In this document: positions 17,134-23,844 of the stretch, one piece after another
How the letters are laid out: each line of letters starts with the position of its first letter
Numbering within the stretch: position 1 is the first letter of the stretch
Translations under genes and position numbers: made by a program
The notes under the pieces: model-generated
Database searches by the model: none
What the model was told of the DNA's origin: nothing
What the model saw: only the letters and a program-made list of their open reading frames with translations
DNA from: an uncultured Alphaproteobacteria bacterium
Lineage (GTDB): Bacteria; Pseudomonadota; Alphaproteobacteria; Paracaedibacterales; CAIULA01
NCBI GenBank assembly: GCA_903905285.1
Contig: CAIVFQ010000215.1
Coordinates: forward strand, 1-23,844
Reading direction: 5' to 3'
DNA length: 23,844 nt

Positions 17134-17161
17134 ATTTTAATCCTTAATAATCAGAAAACAA
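17134..17161 (-). promoter_or_regulatory. candidate promoter of the efflux operon
   Basis: On the minus strand TTGTTT (17161-17156) and TAAAAT (17139-17134) are separated by 16 bases. The expected transcript start near 17127 would leave a leader of about 14 bases before the ATG at 17113. Only the -10 box is a good match, and the region is AT-rich. Confidence 0.3.
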
Positions 17162-17200
17162 GCCATTTCACTCAAAATTATCTAAAAATTGTATAAATAC

Positions 17201-17842
17201 CTAGACAGAAACATAAGTTAAAACACTTCGCATATCTGAAATAACGGTTGCACCTTCTTGTTTTAATGCTATTGCCTGTTTTCCTGTTGCATACCCTAAA
17301 ACAGACATAGAGGCTGCCACAGCCGCCCGGACGCCTGGGATACTATCCTCAACCACAAGACATCGATCGTGTTGGAATCCAAATTGGTCAGCAGCATATT
17401 GAAAAAGAAAAGGATCTGGTTTCCAGTGACCTACATCGTAAGCACTGAAAATTTTTCCGTCAAAATAAGACAATAGATTTGTCAAAGTTAAACAGTCACG
17501 AATAAAATCAAGGGGAGAGTTAGAGGCCATACAAAAAAGTTTTTTTAGATTTTTCAAAACCTCTTCAATCCCATCAATAACTTCGACTCCTTTATGAAAA
17601 ACTTTTTGGCATTCTTCTCGGTATTCACTAAGGAAAGAAGAAGGAAAAGTCATTTCGTGTTTTTTTTCCAAACTCTCTAGAATCGAGGCGGTTTTAAGCC
17701 CTCTGAAAGTTTCAAGGAAAGCCTCAGGCCCGGGTTCCGGAAGACCTCTTTCTTTAACCATGCGATAAAAAACTGCCAACAATGTTGTCTCGGTGTCTAC
17801 TACAACACCATCGCAGTCAAAGATAACAAAATCGTAAGACAT
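17201..17842 (-). CDS. HAD superfamily hydrolase, beta-phosphoglucomutase/phosphatase-like
   Basis: This is a cytosolic haloacid dehalogenase-type phosphatase or phosphomutase. All four motifs are present in the 213 residues: the nucleophile motif FDCDGVVVDTE with Asp9 and Asp11, the motif II serine in ASNSP (about residue 108), the lysine in HWKPDPFLF, and the motif IV acids in VVEDSIPGVRAA. A helical cap domain lies between motif I and motif II, as in phosphoglycolate phosphatase and beta-phosphoglucomutase relatives. Substrate is not predictable. The start at 17840-17842 has a near-perfect AAAGGAG upstream. The gene starts 11 bases after the DUF218 gene and so ends the ftsEX series. In many alphaproteobacteria an acyltransferase gene (plsC) takes this place. 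Confidence 0.88.
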   Translation of the reverse strand: MSYDFVIFDCDGVVVDTETTLLAVFYRMVKERGLPEPGPEAFLETFRGLKTASILESLEKKHEMTFPSSFLSEYREECQKVFHKGVEVIDGIEEVLKNLKKLFCMASNSPLDFIRDCLTLTNLLSYFDGKIFSAYDVGHWKPDPFLFQYAADQFGFQHDRCLVVEDSIPGVRAAVAASMSVLGYATGKQAIALKQEGATVISDMRSVLTYVSV

Positions 17843-17853
17843 CTTAATCTCCT

Positions 17854-18459
17854 TTAAAACTTGGCTTCATTATAGTTCAGATTTTGAATAATAGATAACC
17901 GTTTTAACCTTACATAATCTCTTAGCAGTTTATGATACTCGCCAATTAAAAGGGCTAATGTTTTTAGATTCCATTCAGGTTTTTCTATGATTGGATGGGG
18001 AATAACATGAATAGATGCCGGTAGATAATACTGAAAATGCAACAGGCTTCGTATCATATGGTAGTTCGTTGTAACCAACCGCAACGATTGAATTTGATTT
18101 TGTTCAACCCAAAGAACCGCCTCCTTGGCGTTACCCAATGTATTCTTTGCCTGATAACCCAATTCTGTTGATGTTTCGGGGGCTGGATTTAAAACCTCGA
18201 CATGTTGGCGGCTTAAAAGGGTGGGCATTTTGACAGTGGGGTGAACGCCCGATATCAATAATTTTTTACCTAACCCTTGTTGAACCAATTGAAACCCTAA
18301 TTGTACGCGCCCCTTTCTCCCTGTTAAGACGACGATGCCATCAGTGGGGGTGGTTGTATCAGATACTTCTTGAGGGATTTTAGAAATAAATAACAAAAAC
18401 CCGCCTAACCATAGAGTCAGCAATACAAAACTCCACAGGCGCCAATTCTTAAGAGTCAT
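17854..18459 (-). CDS. DUF218/YdcF-SanA family membrane-anchored protein
   Basis: DUF218 proteins (YdcF, SanA, ElyC) are envelope proteins with a Rossmann-like domain; some are tied to peptidoglycan or enterobacterial common antigen metabolism. This 201-residue member has one N-terminal membrane segment (about residues 10-26). The domain follows, with TDGIVVLTGRKGRV near its start, STELGYQAKNTLGNAKEAVLWV in the middle, and LVTTNYHMIRSLLHF after it, all characteristic. The start ATG overlaps the TGA of ftsX (ATGA). The position directly behind ftsX is conserved in alphaproteobacteria, which supports a link to cell-wall or division work, although the biochemical activity is not established. Confidence 0.88.
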   Translation of the reverse strand: MTLKNWRLWSFVLLTLWLGGFLLFISKIPQEVSDTTTPTDGIVVLTGRKGRVQLGFQLVQQGLGKKLLISGVHPTVKMPTLLSRQHVEVLNPAPETSTELGYQAKNTLGNAKEAVLWVEQNQIQSLRLVTTNYHMIRSLLHFQYYLPASIHVIPHPIIEKPEWNLKTLALLIGEYHKLLRDYVRLKRLSIIQNLNYNEAKF

Positions 18460-19349
18460 CGCTCTAAACTGTATAAAAGGCGACTCACCGTCATCCGAGA
18501 AACAAGGGCGCTCACAAAGGCTGTCACAAAGGGTAAAAACAAAAAGAAAGGTAAAAGATTAAACCTTAACAAGGGTTCAAAAAGAACGGGCAATCCTATT
18601 ATTTGTGGCAATATGCTGAGCCCGTAAACCATGATCAAGCCGAAGATCAGCCCGGCAAAGCCCCCTTTTAAACAGCTGGTGAAAGCTTGGGTTTGAAATT
18701 GCCGCGCAATAAACGCGTTTTTTGCGCCCATCAGCCGCAAAATATCAACAATCGAACGATACGCCATTAAAGACGTTTTGGTCACCAGACTGACTAGCAT
18801 CATCATGATTGACAAAATAAGTCCAACACACCCTAACGCTAATACCTGAAAGGTGCGATGATGAATTTTAGCCATAGATTTCCACCGACCATATGGTTCC
18901 ACATGAATGCCAGCCGCAATCTGACGCAGTTGGTGTGTTAAAAGTTTTGTATCAAGGGGAATAGAATTATCCACGGTGATATCAATAAAAACGGGCAAAT
19001 TCAAATCTGCAAGATTGCTTTGGTTATTCACCCATGGCTCTAACAATTTTAATAAGTCGTCTTTTTCTACTACTTCTATTTTTTTCAGGGCAGGTACGGT
19101 TTTCAAAAAAACCAAAACTCTTTCCACTAAAACAGATGAATGGTCTGGATTTTCGCTAAGAAAGGGTATTTCGATGGTGAAGCTGGGTTCAGAATTTAAA
19201 TCAGTATAGGGATCATAAAAGCTGAAGAATCCCGTTAAAATAAAAACCATGACAACGCTTAATAATCCTACCGTCCAAGACAGATAGGTTTGCCCAACAT
19301 CTTGATTTAAGGGAAATTGTTGAATGAAAGATTTTTTAGTAATAATCAC
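18456..19349 (-). CDS. ftsX: cell division protein FtsX
   Basis: FtsX is the membrane partner of FtsE. The complex sits at the division site and transmits ATP-driven changes to periplasmic peptidoglycan hydrolases or their activators. The 297 residues show four membrane segments: one near residues 25-45, then three in the C-terminal half around 168-190, 218-240 and 262-285. The large periplasmic domain between the first and second is about 120 residues. The segment VDILRLMGAKNAFIARQFQTQA is the usual cytoplasmic coupling loop that contacts FtsE. I place the start at GTG 19347-19349, inside the end of ftsE (14-base overlap), since no ATG is available before the first membrane segment. No clear ribosome site precedes it, in line with coupling to ftsE translation. 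Confidence 0.88.
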   Translation of the reverse strand: MIITKKSFIQQFPLNQDVGQTYLSWTVGLLSVVMVFILTGFFSFYDPYTDLNSEPSFTIEIPFLSENPDHSSVLVERVLVFLKTVPALKKIEVVEKDDLLKLLEPWVNNQSNLADLNLPVFIDITVDNSIPLDTKLLTHQLRQIAAGIHVEPYGRWKSMAKIHHRTFQVLALGCVGLILSIMMMLVSLVTKTSLMAYRSIVDILRLMGAKNAFIARQFQTQAFTSCLKGGFAGLIFGLIMVYGLSILPQIIGLPVLFEPLLRFNLLPFFLFLPFVTAFVSALVSRMTVSRLLYSLER

Positions 19350-20058
19350 GGGGGTGCCGATTTTGAAGAGGGGGTTTAGCCTGAATTTGCCCTTGATGTA
19401 AGCTCAATTCAATATAAGGAAAGGCGCTGACCAGGGCCTGATTGTGGGTGGCCAGGACAATGCTGGTTCCCATCTTGTTCAGTTCTTCAAACAATGACAT
19501 AAGTCGATGGGCGCTGTGGGCATCTAAGTTGCCCGTTGGTTCGTCAGCCAATAAAAGCAAGGGGCGGGTAATCACAGCGCGGGCAATTGCCACCCGTTGT
19601 TTTTGTCCATCTGACAGCTGCAACGGCAGATTATCTAAATGGTCACCTAACCCCACCCAATGGAGTAATTCTGTTGCATAGGTGCGCGAGCGACGTGTAT
19701 CTGTACCCGTAATTTTTAAAGCCAAAGCAACGTTATCTAAAACGGATAGATGATCAATAAGTCGGCAGTCTTGAAATACCAGACCCATGCGTTGCCGAAA
19801 GCTGGGCAGTTCAGAAGCTGATAAGCTATCAACATCACGACCAAAAACGCTAATTTTCCCTTCAGAGGCTTTAAATCCCCGATAGATCAGCTTAAGCAGT
19901 GATGTTTTTCCAACGCCACTGGGGCCTGTTAGAAAGTAAAATGTACCAGCAAAAAACGAATAGCTTAATTCATAAAAAACAGTTTGACCCGTTGAATATT
20001 GTAATCCAACCCGTTCAAATTTAATGATTTCAACACTGGGACGCCGTTGATAAGGCAA
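19336..20058 (-). CDS. ftsE: cell division ATP-binding protein FtsE
   Basis: FtsE is the ATPase that works with FtsX at the septum. The 240-residue protein has the Walker A motif GPSGVGKTSLLK (about residues 39-50), the Q-loop in VFQDCRLIDHLSVLDNVALAL, the ABC signature as LSDGQKQRVAIARA, the Walker B segment LLLLADEPTGNLD, and the switch histidine in VLATHN. In the signature the usual second Gly is Asp (LSDGQ instead of LSGGQ or LSGGE), an unusual change at a catalytic position. The start is TTG at 20056-20058; an upstream stop in frame and the absence of ATG or GTG between leave little choice. A weak GAAGA lies ahead of it. ftsX overlaps the end. Confidence 0.9.
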   Translation of the reverse strand: MPYQRRPSVEIIKFERVGLQYSTGQTVFYELSYSFFAGTFYFLTGPSGVGKTSLLKLIYRGFKASEGKISVFGRDVDSLSASELPSFRQRMGLVFQDCRLIDHLSVLDNVALALKITGTDTRRSRTYATELLHWVGLGDHLDNLPLQLSDGQKQRVAIARAVITRPLLLLADEPTGNLDAHSAHRLMSLFEELNKMGTSIVLATHNQALVSAFPYIELSLHQGQIQAKPPLQNRHPRDYY

Positions 20059-20214
20059 GGTTGGATCTTCTTTATGTTTTTCTGGATATTATCGAGTTTA
20101 AATCCTGAAATCAATAGGATCATAAATGTTTGGATTTTATTAAAAATAATTTGATTGCTCATCAATACTTTGTTACTTTTTCAGAGTTTCAAATTTACTT
20201 TTTCAAAGAACTTC

Positions 20215-21390
20215 ATGACAAAAAGCTTAAGCAAAACGTGGCTAGTTTCGATTATCATTCTTATGGCGGGAATAACTGGTTTTTTCTATATCAATCATTC
20301 TGAAAGGCCTGTTGAAATTCGGAAAATTACCCCGCCCAAATTAGAATTAAAACATCTGGGTAAAAAGATATTGTGTCATCGACCGATGCGGCATGGGTCA
20401 CCATCTTTCTCTGTGAATCGGCTTGGTAAGAAATATATTGCTGATAACTTTGGCCACGGTGGCAGTGGATGGACACTGGCCCCTGGTGCAGCTGGATATG
20501 TCATCGAAGTTTTACAAAGAGAAGCCGGCTCTGAATTAGCCAAGGATAGTGAAATTACTATTGTTGGTGCAGGCGCAATTGGGTTGTTTACAGCCTTGGA
20601 ATTGGTCAGTCAAGGCTATACCAATATCAAGATTATCGCTGAGAAATTCGATGGGTTAACGTCGCACAACGCAGGTGGTTTGATTGCCCCTGTTTCTATG
20701 GATAATGAACCTGAATTACAAAAAGTCGTGAATAAAATTGGCATTGATGCCTATCGCTTTTTTGCCAAAGTTGCCAAAGGTGAGCACCCCGTTATAAAAG
20801 CAGGTGCAGTTATCGTTCCAACCTATTTTGAAACCCGTGAAGAATCAGGCCTAGAACCTTATGTTGGTGTTGTGATGCAACCAGCCAAAGATGTCACACT
20901 TGATTTTGGCAATGGTACAAAACGCCCGATGATAGTCTATGACGATGGTATCTTTGTTGATACGGGATTATTGATGCAATCTTTAAGACAAGCCTTGGAA
21001 GGAAAAGTCACCTTTAAACAACAAAAAATCACAGACTTTAACCAAATCGAATCACAGTTTATCTTCAACTGTACAGGTTTGGGAGCCAGAGACCTTTCAA
21101 AAGATGATAAAGTGGTTCCTGTTCAAGGACATTTGATTATGTTGAAAGATCAAAATGTTCAAGACTTACAACATATGATTTTGGTTTACTTTAAAGAAGG
21201 CAAAACCAAAAGCGGTTTCAAAGTTAAGCGTTCTTTTTACATATTTCCTAAAAAGTTGTTAGGCTCGCCTCAAAATGATGTGGGAGTTATTGGGGGAACC
21301 TTTATTGAAGGCGCTGATGAAACCACGCCAAACGAAGAGGAATTTTTTATTATGCTTCAAGGGGTTAAAGACTTTTACGGCATTAAATAA
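20215..21390 (+). CDS. membrane-anchored FAD oxidoreductase with a permuted D-amino-acid oxidase order
   Basis: The protein (391 residues from the ATG) has an N-terminal membrane segment (about 9-26) with a positive N-terminus, so the enzyme probably lies in the periplasm. The core looks like a D-amino-acid oxidase: IVGAGAIGLFTALEL (GxGxxG at 118-123), HNAGGLIAP, FNCTGLGARDL, PVQGHLIML, SFYIFP and VGVIGGTF. Family members continue after GGTF with an Arg-Pro motif and end with NYGHGGxGxT. Here those pieces stand near the N-terminus, as CHRPMRHG (54-61) and DNFGHGGSGWTL (77-88), while the C-terminus stops 22 residues after GGTF. I infer circular permutation. The oxidised substrate is unknown; the conserved Arg and Tyr suggest an amino acid or imino acid. 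The ATG at 20215 begins the membrane segment; a TTG 60 bases earlier is less likely. The ribosome site is weak. Confidence 0.8.
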   Translation: MTKSLSKTWLVSIIILMAGITGFFYINHSERPVEIRKITPPKLELKHLGKKILCHRPMRHGSPSFSVNRLGKKYIADNFGHGGSGWTLAPGAAGYVIEVLQREAGSELAKDSEITIVGAGAIGLFTALELVSQGYTNIKIIAEKFDGLTSHNAGGLIAPVSMDNEPELQKVVNKIGIDAYRFFAKVAKGEHPVIKAGAVIVPTYFETREESGLEPYVGVVMQPAKDVTLDFGNGTKRPMIVYDDGIFVDTGLLMQSLRQALEGKVTFKQQKITDFNQIESQFIFNCTGLGARDLSKDDKVVPVQGHLIMLKDQNVQDLQHMILVYFKEGKTKSGFKVKRSFYIFPKKLLGSPQNDVGVIGGTFIEGADETTPNEEEFFIMLQGVKDFYGIK

Positions 21391-21396
21391 GTAACT

Positions 21397-21438
21397 TTAG
21401 GTTTTGTGAATCTATTAAAATGGATTCACAAAACCTAA
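21397..21438. repeat. 16-bp perfect inverted repeat between the oxidase gene and ychF
   Basis: TTAGGTTTTGTGAATC (21397-21412) and its exact complement (21423-21438) enclose the ten-base loop TATTAAAATG, starting six bases after the stop of the oxidase gene. No T run follows on the plus strand, so it is not a classical terminator, though a stem this long could still stop transcription or protect an RNA end. It might also be a protein-binding palindrome. Confidence 0.75.
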
Positions 21439-21489
21439 CAAAACAATTAGGCTTGGTTCCTAAGTATATAGTATCAAAGATTTTTAAAA

Positions 21490-22590
21490 ATGGGATTTAA
21501 CTGTGGAATTGTTGGTTTGCCGAATGTAGGTAAATCAACTTTATTTAATGCCTTAACGGCAACAGCTGCGGCTGAAGCGGCGAATTATCCTTTTTGTACC
21601 ATTGAACCCAATACGGGCAGGGTCGGTGTTCCTGACGAGCGGTTGCAGACGGTTGCCCGCATTGCCCAATCAGCAAAAATAATTCCCACACAATTAGAGT
21701 TCGTCGACATTGCAGGCCTAGTAAGGGGTGCCAGTAAAGGCGAGGGATTAGGTAACCAATTTTTGGGCCATATCCGCTCTACCGATGCCATCATTCATGT
21801 TCTAAGATGCTTTGAAGATGATGACATTACGCATGTCGAAGGTTCCGTTGATCCCTTGCGCGATATGACAACCATCGAAACCGAACTGATGTTGGCCGAT
21901 TTAGACAGTTTAGAACGGCGCGCGCACAGTTTTGAAAAAAAACTAAGGTCTAATGATGCTGAAGCGAAGGCTTTTCTTCCGATTATTCAAAAGGTATTGG
22001 TGGCCTTACAGGAAGGGAAACCAGCCCTGTCAATATCCCCCACAGCAGATGAAATGCCCTTGTTTAAACAGCTGCAATTGTTGACCAGCAAACCAATTTT
22101 ATACGCATGTAACGTGGCCGAACACGAAGCCGCTGTTGGAAATCACCATACGCAGGCTGTGTTCGACTATGCCCATAAGCAAGGGGCACAAGCCGTTATT
22201 ATTTCTGCGGCGATCGAGGCCGAGGTTTCTAGCCTAGAATCAGCAGAGGAACAGCAAGAGTATTTAGAAAGCCTGGGCTTGAAAGAAACTGGTCTAAAAC
22301 AGGTGATTAAGGCGGGGTACCAGCTGTTAGATTTATTAACCTTTTTCACGGTAGGCCCGAAAGAAGCCCGTGCGTGGACGGTTTATCAAGGTGCCAAAGC
22401 GCCTCAGGTAGCCGGGGCCATTCATTCAGATTTTGAACGGGGCTTTATTTGTGCCGAAACCGTTGGGTACGAAGATTATGTTTCCTGTCAAGGGGAACAA
22501 GGGGCCAAAACCGCAGGCAAATGGCGTCAAGAGGGACGCGATTATCTTGTAAAAGATGGCGATATTTTCCATTTCCGTTTTAACGTATAA
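21490..22590 (+). CDS. ychF: ribosome-associated NTPase YchF (Obg family, OLA1-like)
   Basis: YchF is a universally conserved P-loop NTPase that prefers ATP, binds ribosomes and responds to redox and stress conditions. The 366-residue protein shows the G1 motif GLPNVGKST at about residues 8-16, the G3 motif DIAGLVRGASKGEGLGNQFL, the altered G4 motif NVAE (in place of NKxD, the basis for ATP use), and a C-terminal TGS domain with TVYQGAKAPQVAGAIHSDFERGFI and final DGDIFHFRFNV. Length and motifs are normal. The ATG gives the family-typical start MGFNCGIVGLPNVGK. It stands after the oxidase gene, separated by about 100 bases with a strong inverted repeat, and ends in a rho-independent terminator. 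Confidence 0.97.
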   Translation: MGFNCGIVGLPNVGKSTLFNALTATAAAEAANYPFCTIEPNTGRVGVPDERLQTVARIAQSAKIIPTQLEFVDIAGLVRGASKGEGLGNQFLGHIRSTDAIIHVLRCFEDDDITHVEGSVDPLRDMTTIETELMLADLDSLERRAHSFEKKLRSNDAEAKAFLPIIQKVLVALQEGKPALSISPTADEMPLFKQLQLLTSKPILYACNVAEHEAAVGNHHTQAVFDYAHKQGAQAVIISAAIEAEVSSLESAEEQQEYLESLGLKETGLKQVIKAGYQLLDLLTFFTVGPKEARAWTVYQGAKAPQVAGAIHSDFERGFICAETVGYEDYVSCQGEQGAKTAGKWRQEGRDYLVKDGDIFHFRFNV

Positions 22591-22593
22591 AAA

Positions 22594-22626
22594 AACCACC
22601 CCCTGATGGGGGTGGTTGAGTTTTTT
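22594..22626 (+). terminator. rho-independent terminator after ychF
   Basis: AACCACCCCC (22594-22603) and GGGGGTGGTT (22608-22617) form a perfect 10-bp stem with loop TGAT, followed after three bases by six T (22621-22626). The upstream A run (22590-22595) means that the structure could also stop transcripts coming from the minus-strand gene at 22649. Confidence 0.93.
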
Positions 22627-22648
22627 CTGTCTGCTCGTAATAGAGACC

Positions 22649-23616
22649 TTAGCAAAGGCCGTTAGCTTGAGCATCGTCGGGACTCATACCGTTAGCTTCA
22701 CCTGCTAGTTCGCAAGGGCTTTTGGATACTGGAGCAGCAACTACTGGAGCCGGAGCTTTTGAAACAGGAGCTGGAGCAGTTCTTGGTGCGGCTTTTGTTG
22801 CAGCAGCAGCGGCGGTTTCAGCGGCCAAGGTCGCTTTTGTCTTTGTCGCAGCAGCTTCTAGTTTTGCTAAGTTAGGATTTACACTGCAAGAACCACTGTC
22901 GTCTTGTTCGCCCGAAAGTGAGCTAGAACGGCTACGGCTTGAAGGTGCCACAACAGCAGCGCCTTTTTTAATTACACCATGTGCTGTTTGTGTCGCTGTT
23001 CTTTTTAGGGCGCTTCCTATTGAGGAGAAACTGCTAGTGCCTTCTTCATCTAAGAGAGCTTCTTCGTCTAAACCGTCATCGTCCTCCGAGGAGGCAGTAG
23101 GAGTGCGCAGGAGTGAAGCGCTGCTACTTCTGCTATTTTGTTGTCTCGTAACAGATGTTCTTCTTGCTGCTGCAGCTGGTGCAGCCTCTTCTTCTACGTC
23201 ATCGCCAACGGCTGAAGCGGCGGTTGGTGAAACTTTGCCAGGAGCTACATTCTTAACAGGCACGCCATTTTTATCTAGTTTCATGCCCTTGGTAGCTAGA
23301 ACTTTTCTGTGAGCATTTACATCACCCTTCATACAATTACTAATTGTTGGGCAACTCGTAATACACACATTATTACCACCTTTAGTTCCACATGCACTTC
23401 TTGTACAATTTTGTTTACAAACAGCTTCAAGTTCAGCAAGGGCCTCTTGCCACATTTCTCCCATTTTTGGGGATTTTTTTTCGCTGCTGTGTAAGTATCA
23501 AATACCTCGCGGTAAATACGGTGGCTATCCGCAACTGCTTCTGTGCCGTCAGCCGATGCTCCTGTACCAGCCATAACGATACTGGCTATGGTTAACATTT
23601 TTACGAACAATTTCAT
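22649..23616 (-). CDS. secreted Cys/Ser/Ala-rich protein, reading frame broken at an A8 run
   Basis: The family is not recognised. The gene is split over two frames. The first part (23616 to about 23474) starts at ATG with GGAG seven bases upstream and encodes a signal peptide (MKLFVKMLTIASIVMAG, cleavage near GASA), then DSHRIYREVFDTYTAAKK. At an A8 run (23474-23481) the frame must shift by -1 to continue as KMGEMWQEALAELEAVCKQ and onward to the stop at 22649. The second frame is blocked upstream by a TGA and has no good start of its own. The joined protein would have about 320 residues: a signal peptide, a Cys-rich domain (six Cys within about 30 residues), then a disordered Ser-, Glu/Asp- and Ala/Pro-rich tail with repeats such as PAPVSKAPAPV, ending in a short Cys-containing piece. 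It could be expressed by slippage, be a decaying gene, or reflect an assembly error. Confidence 0.6.
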
Positions 23617-23667
23617 TTCTATCTCCAATATTTGTTAAATTTCAATCTTCTCTTACATTCTAATGTT

Positions 23668-23683
23668 TATTTGTTAACAAATA
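23668..23683. promoter_or_regulatory. 16-bp palindrome upstream of the broken secreted-protein gene
   Basis: TATTTGTTAACAAATA is a perfect palindrome located 52 bases ahead of the ATG at 23616. The half-site TATTTGTTAA recurs in direct orientation at 23629-23638. The arrangement would fit a dimeric regulator binding site, but AT-rich palindromes also arise by chance. Confidence 0.35.
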
Positions 23684-23729
23684 TTTAATAGCCTTGCTAA
23701 TTTGGAGACTTTTAACCATAGATAGTTTT

Positions 23730-23738
23730 TGATATAAT
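23730..23738 (+). promoter_or_regulatory. extended -10 promoter for the transposase at the right edge
   Basis: TGATATAAT is a perfect -10 box with the upstream TG of extended -10 promoters. A weak -35 (TTTAAC, 23711-23716) lies 16 bases ahead. The gene starts about 35 bases downstream. Confidence 0.6.
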
Positions 23739-23772
23739 GCCCTGAGGTTTTTTAGAAGGAAGGGGCCTAGTT

Positions 23773-23844
23773 ATGGCGAAATGTAAATTTTGTGAGAGCG
23801 AAGAGCATTATAAGAATGGAATTGTTAGAGGGCATCAACGTTAC
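23773..23844 (+). CDS. transposase N-terminal zinc-ribbon part, IS1-like, cut by the window edge
   Basis: The ATG at 23773 follows a purine-rich ribosome site (GGAAGGGG). Its 24 visible codons read with CKFC near the start, followed by HYKNGIVRGHQRY. This pattern (CxxC, then KNG.VRG.QRY) is typical of the N-terminal zinc ribbon of IS1-type and related transposases, where a second Cys pair follows directly after the RY. The element continues beyond the window, so neither completeness nor the terminal inverted repeats can be judged. The left end of the insertion must lie in 23617-23772, but I could not identify it. Confidence 0.7.
   Translation, partial: MAKCKFCESEEHYKNGIVRGHQRY

Noticed and set aside
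22722..22800. Tandem nucleotide repeat in the Pro/Ala-rich tail (PAPVSKAPAPV)
   Set aside because: The repetition is short and degenerate at the DNA level; it reflects low-complexity protein sequence rather than a true tandem array.
22722..23312. Long open frame of 196 codons on the plus strand opposite the Cys/Ser/Ala-rich gene
   Set aside because: It is the complement of an Ala-, Ser- and Pro-rich coding region, which leaves the opposite strand open; its composition (Ala, Ser and Leu runs) and lack of a ribosome site mark it as a shadow.
1..23844. CRISPR array, rRNA, replication origin or prophage
   Set aside because: No regularly spaced repeats, no rRNA-like sequence, no DnaA-box cluster and no phage structural genes were seen.

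Overview
The window looks like chromosomal DNA of an AT-leaning alphaproteobacterium, most likely a host-associated lineage of the Holosporales/Rickettsiales type. This rests on gene order and protein character and has not been tested by a database search. The alphaproteobacterial order ftsE-ftsX-DUF218 is present, glyA is followed directly by nrdR, and several secreted proteins of unknown family sit between housekeeping genes. A transposase of IS1-like appearance begins at the right edge.

Layout, left to right. (1) 1-2318, minus strand: a branched-chain amino acid carrier (brnQ) overlaps the tRNA 2-thiouridylase gene mnmA by an ATGA junction. (2) 2319-5918: a region of secreted proteins of unknown function. 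It holds a 554-residue protein on the plus strand, then two minus-strand genes (4472-5020 and 5202-5918) whose products appear to be diverged paralogues. Between the convergent genes lies a structured, GC-richer intergenic block that may be a dispersed repeat. (3) 5986-9871: a divergent pair of envelope proteins, one membrane-anchored protein of unknown family and one AsmA-family protein, followed by another small secreted protein. (4) 10046-11868, minus strand: tRNA-Thr(GGT), glyA and nrdR in close series. (5) 11951-17113, minus strand: a three-gene operon with a membrane-anchored DsbA/Com1-like thioredoxin-fold protein, an RND periplasmic adaptor and an RND inner-membrane pump, all overlapping; no outer-membrane channel gene is present. 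(6) 17201-20058, minus strand: ftsE, ftsX, a DUF218/YdcF-like protein and a HAD hydrolase, tightly packed. (7) 20215-22590, plus strand: a membrane-anchored FAD oxidoreductase and the GTPase/ATPase ychF, which ends in a clear rho-independent terminator. (8) 22649-23616, minus strand: a secreted Cys-, Ser- and Ala-rich protein whose reading frame is broken at a run of eight A. (9) 23773-end: the start of a zinc-ribbon transposase.

The most unusual object is the FAD oxidoreductase at 20215-21390. It reads like a D-amino-acid oxidase in circularly permuted order: the segment that normally ends the family (Arg-Pro motif, then the N-[YF]-G-H-G-G-x-G motif) lies upstream of the GxGxxG dinucleotide-binding motif, and the protein stops soon after the IGGTF strand. 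Next most notable are the frame break at the A8 run, which could be homopolymer slippage, decay or an assembly error; the paralogous secreted pair; and the possible dispersed element at 4284-4460.
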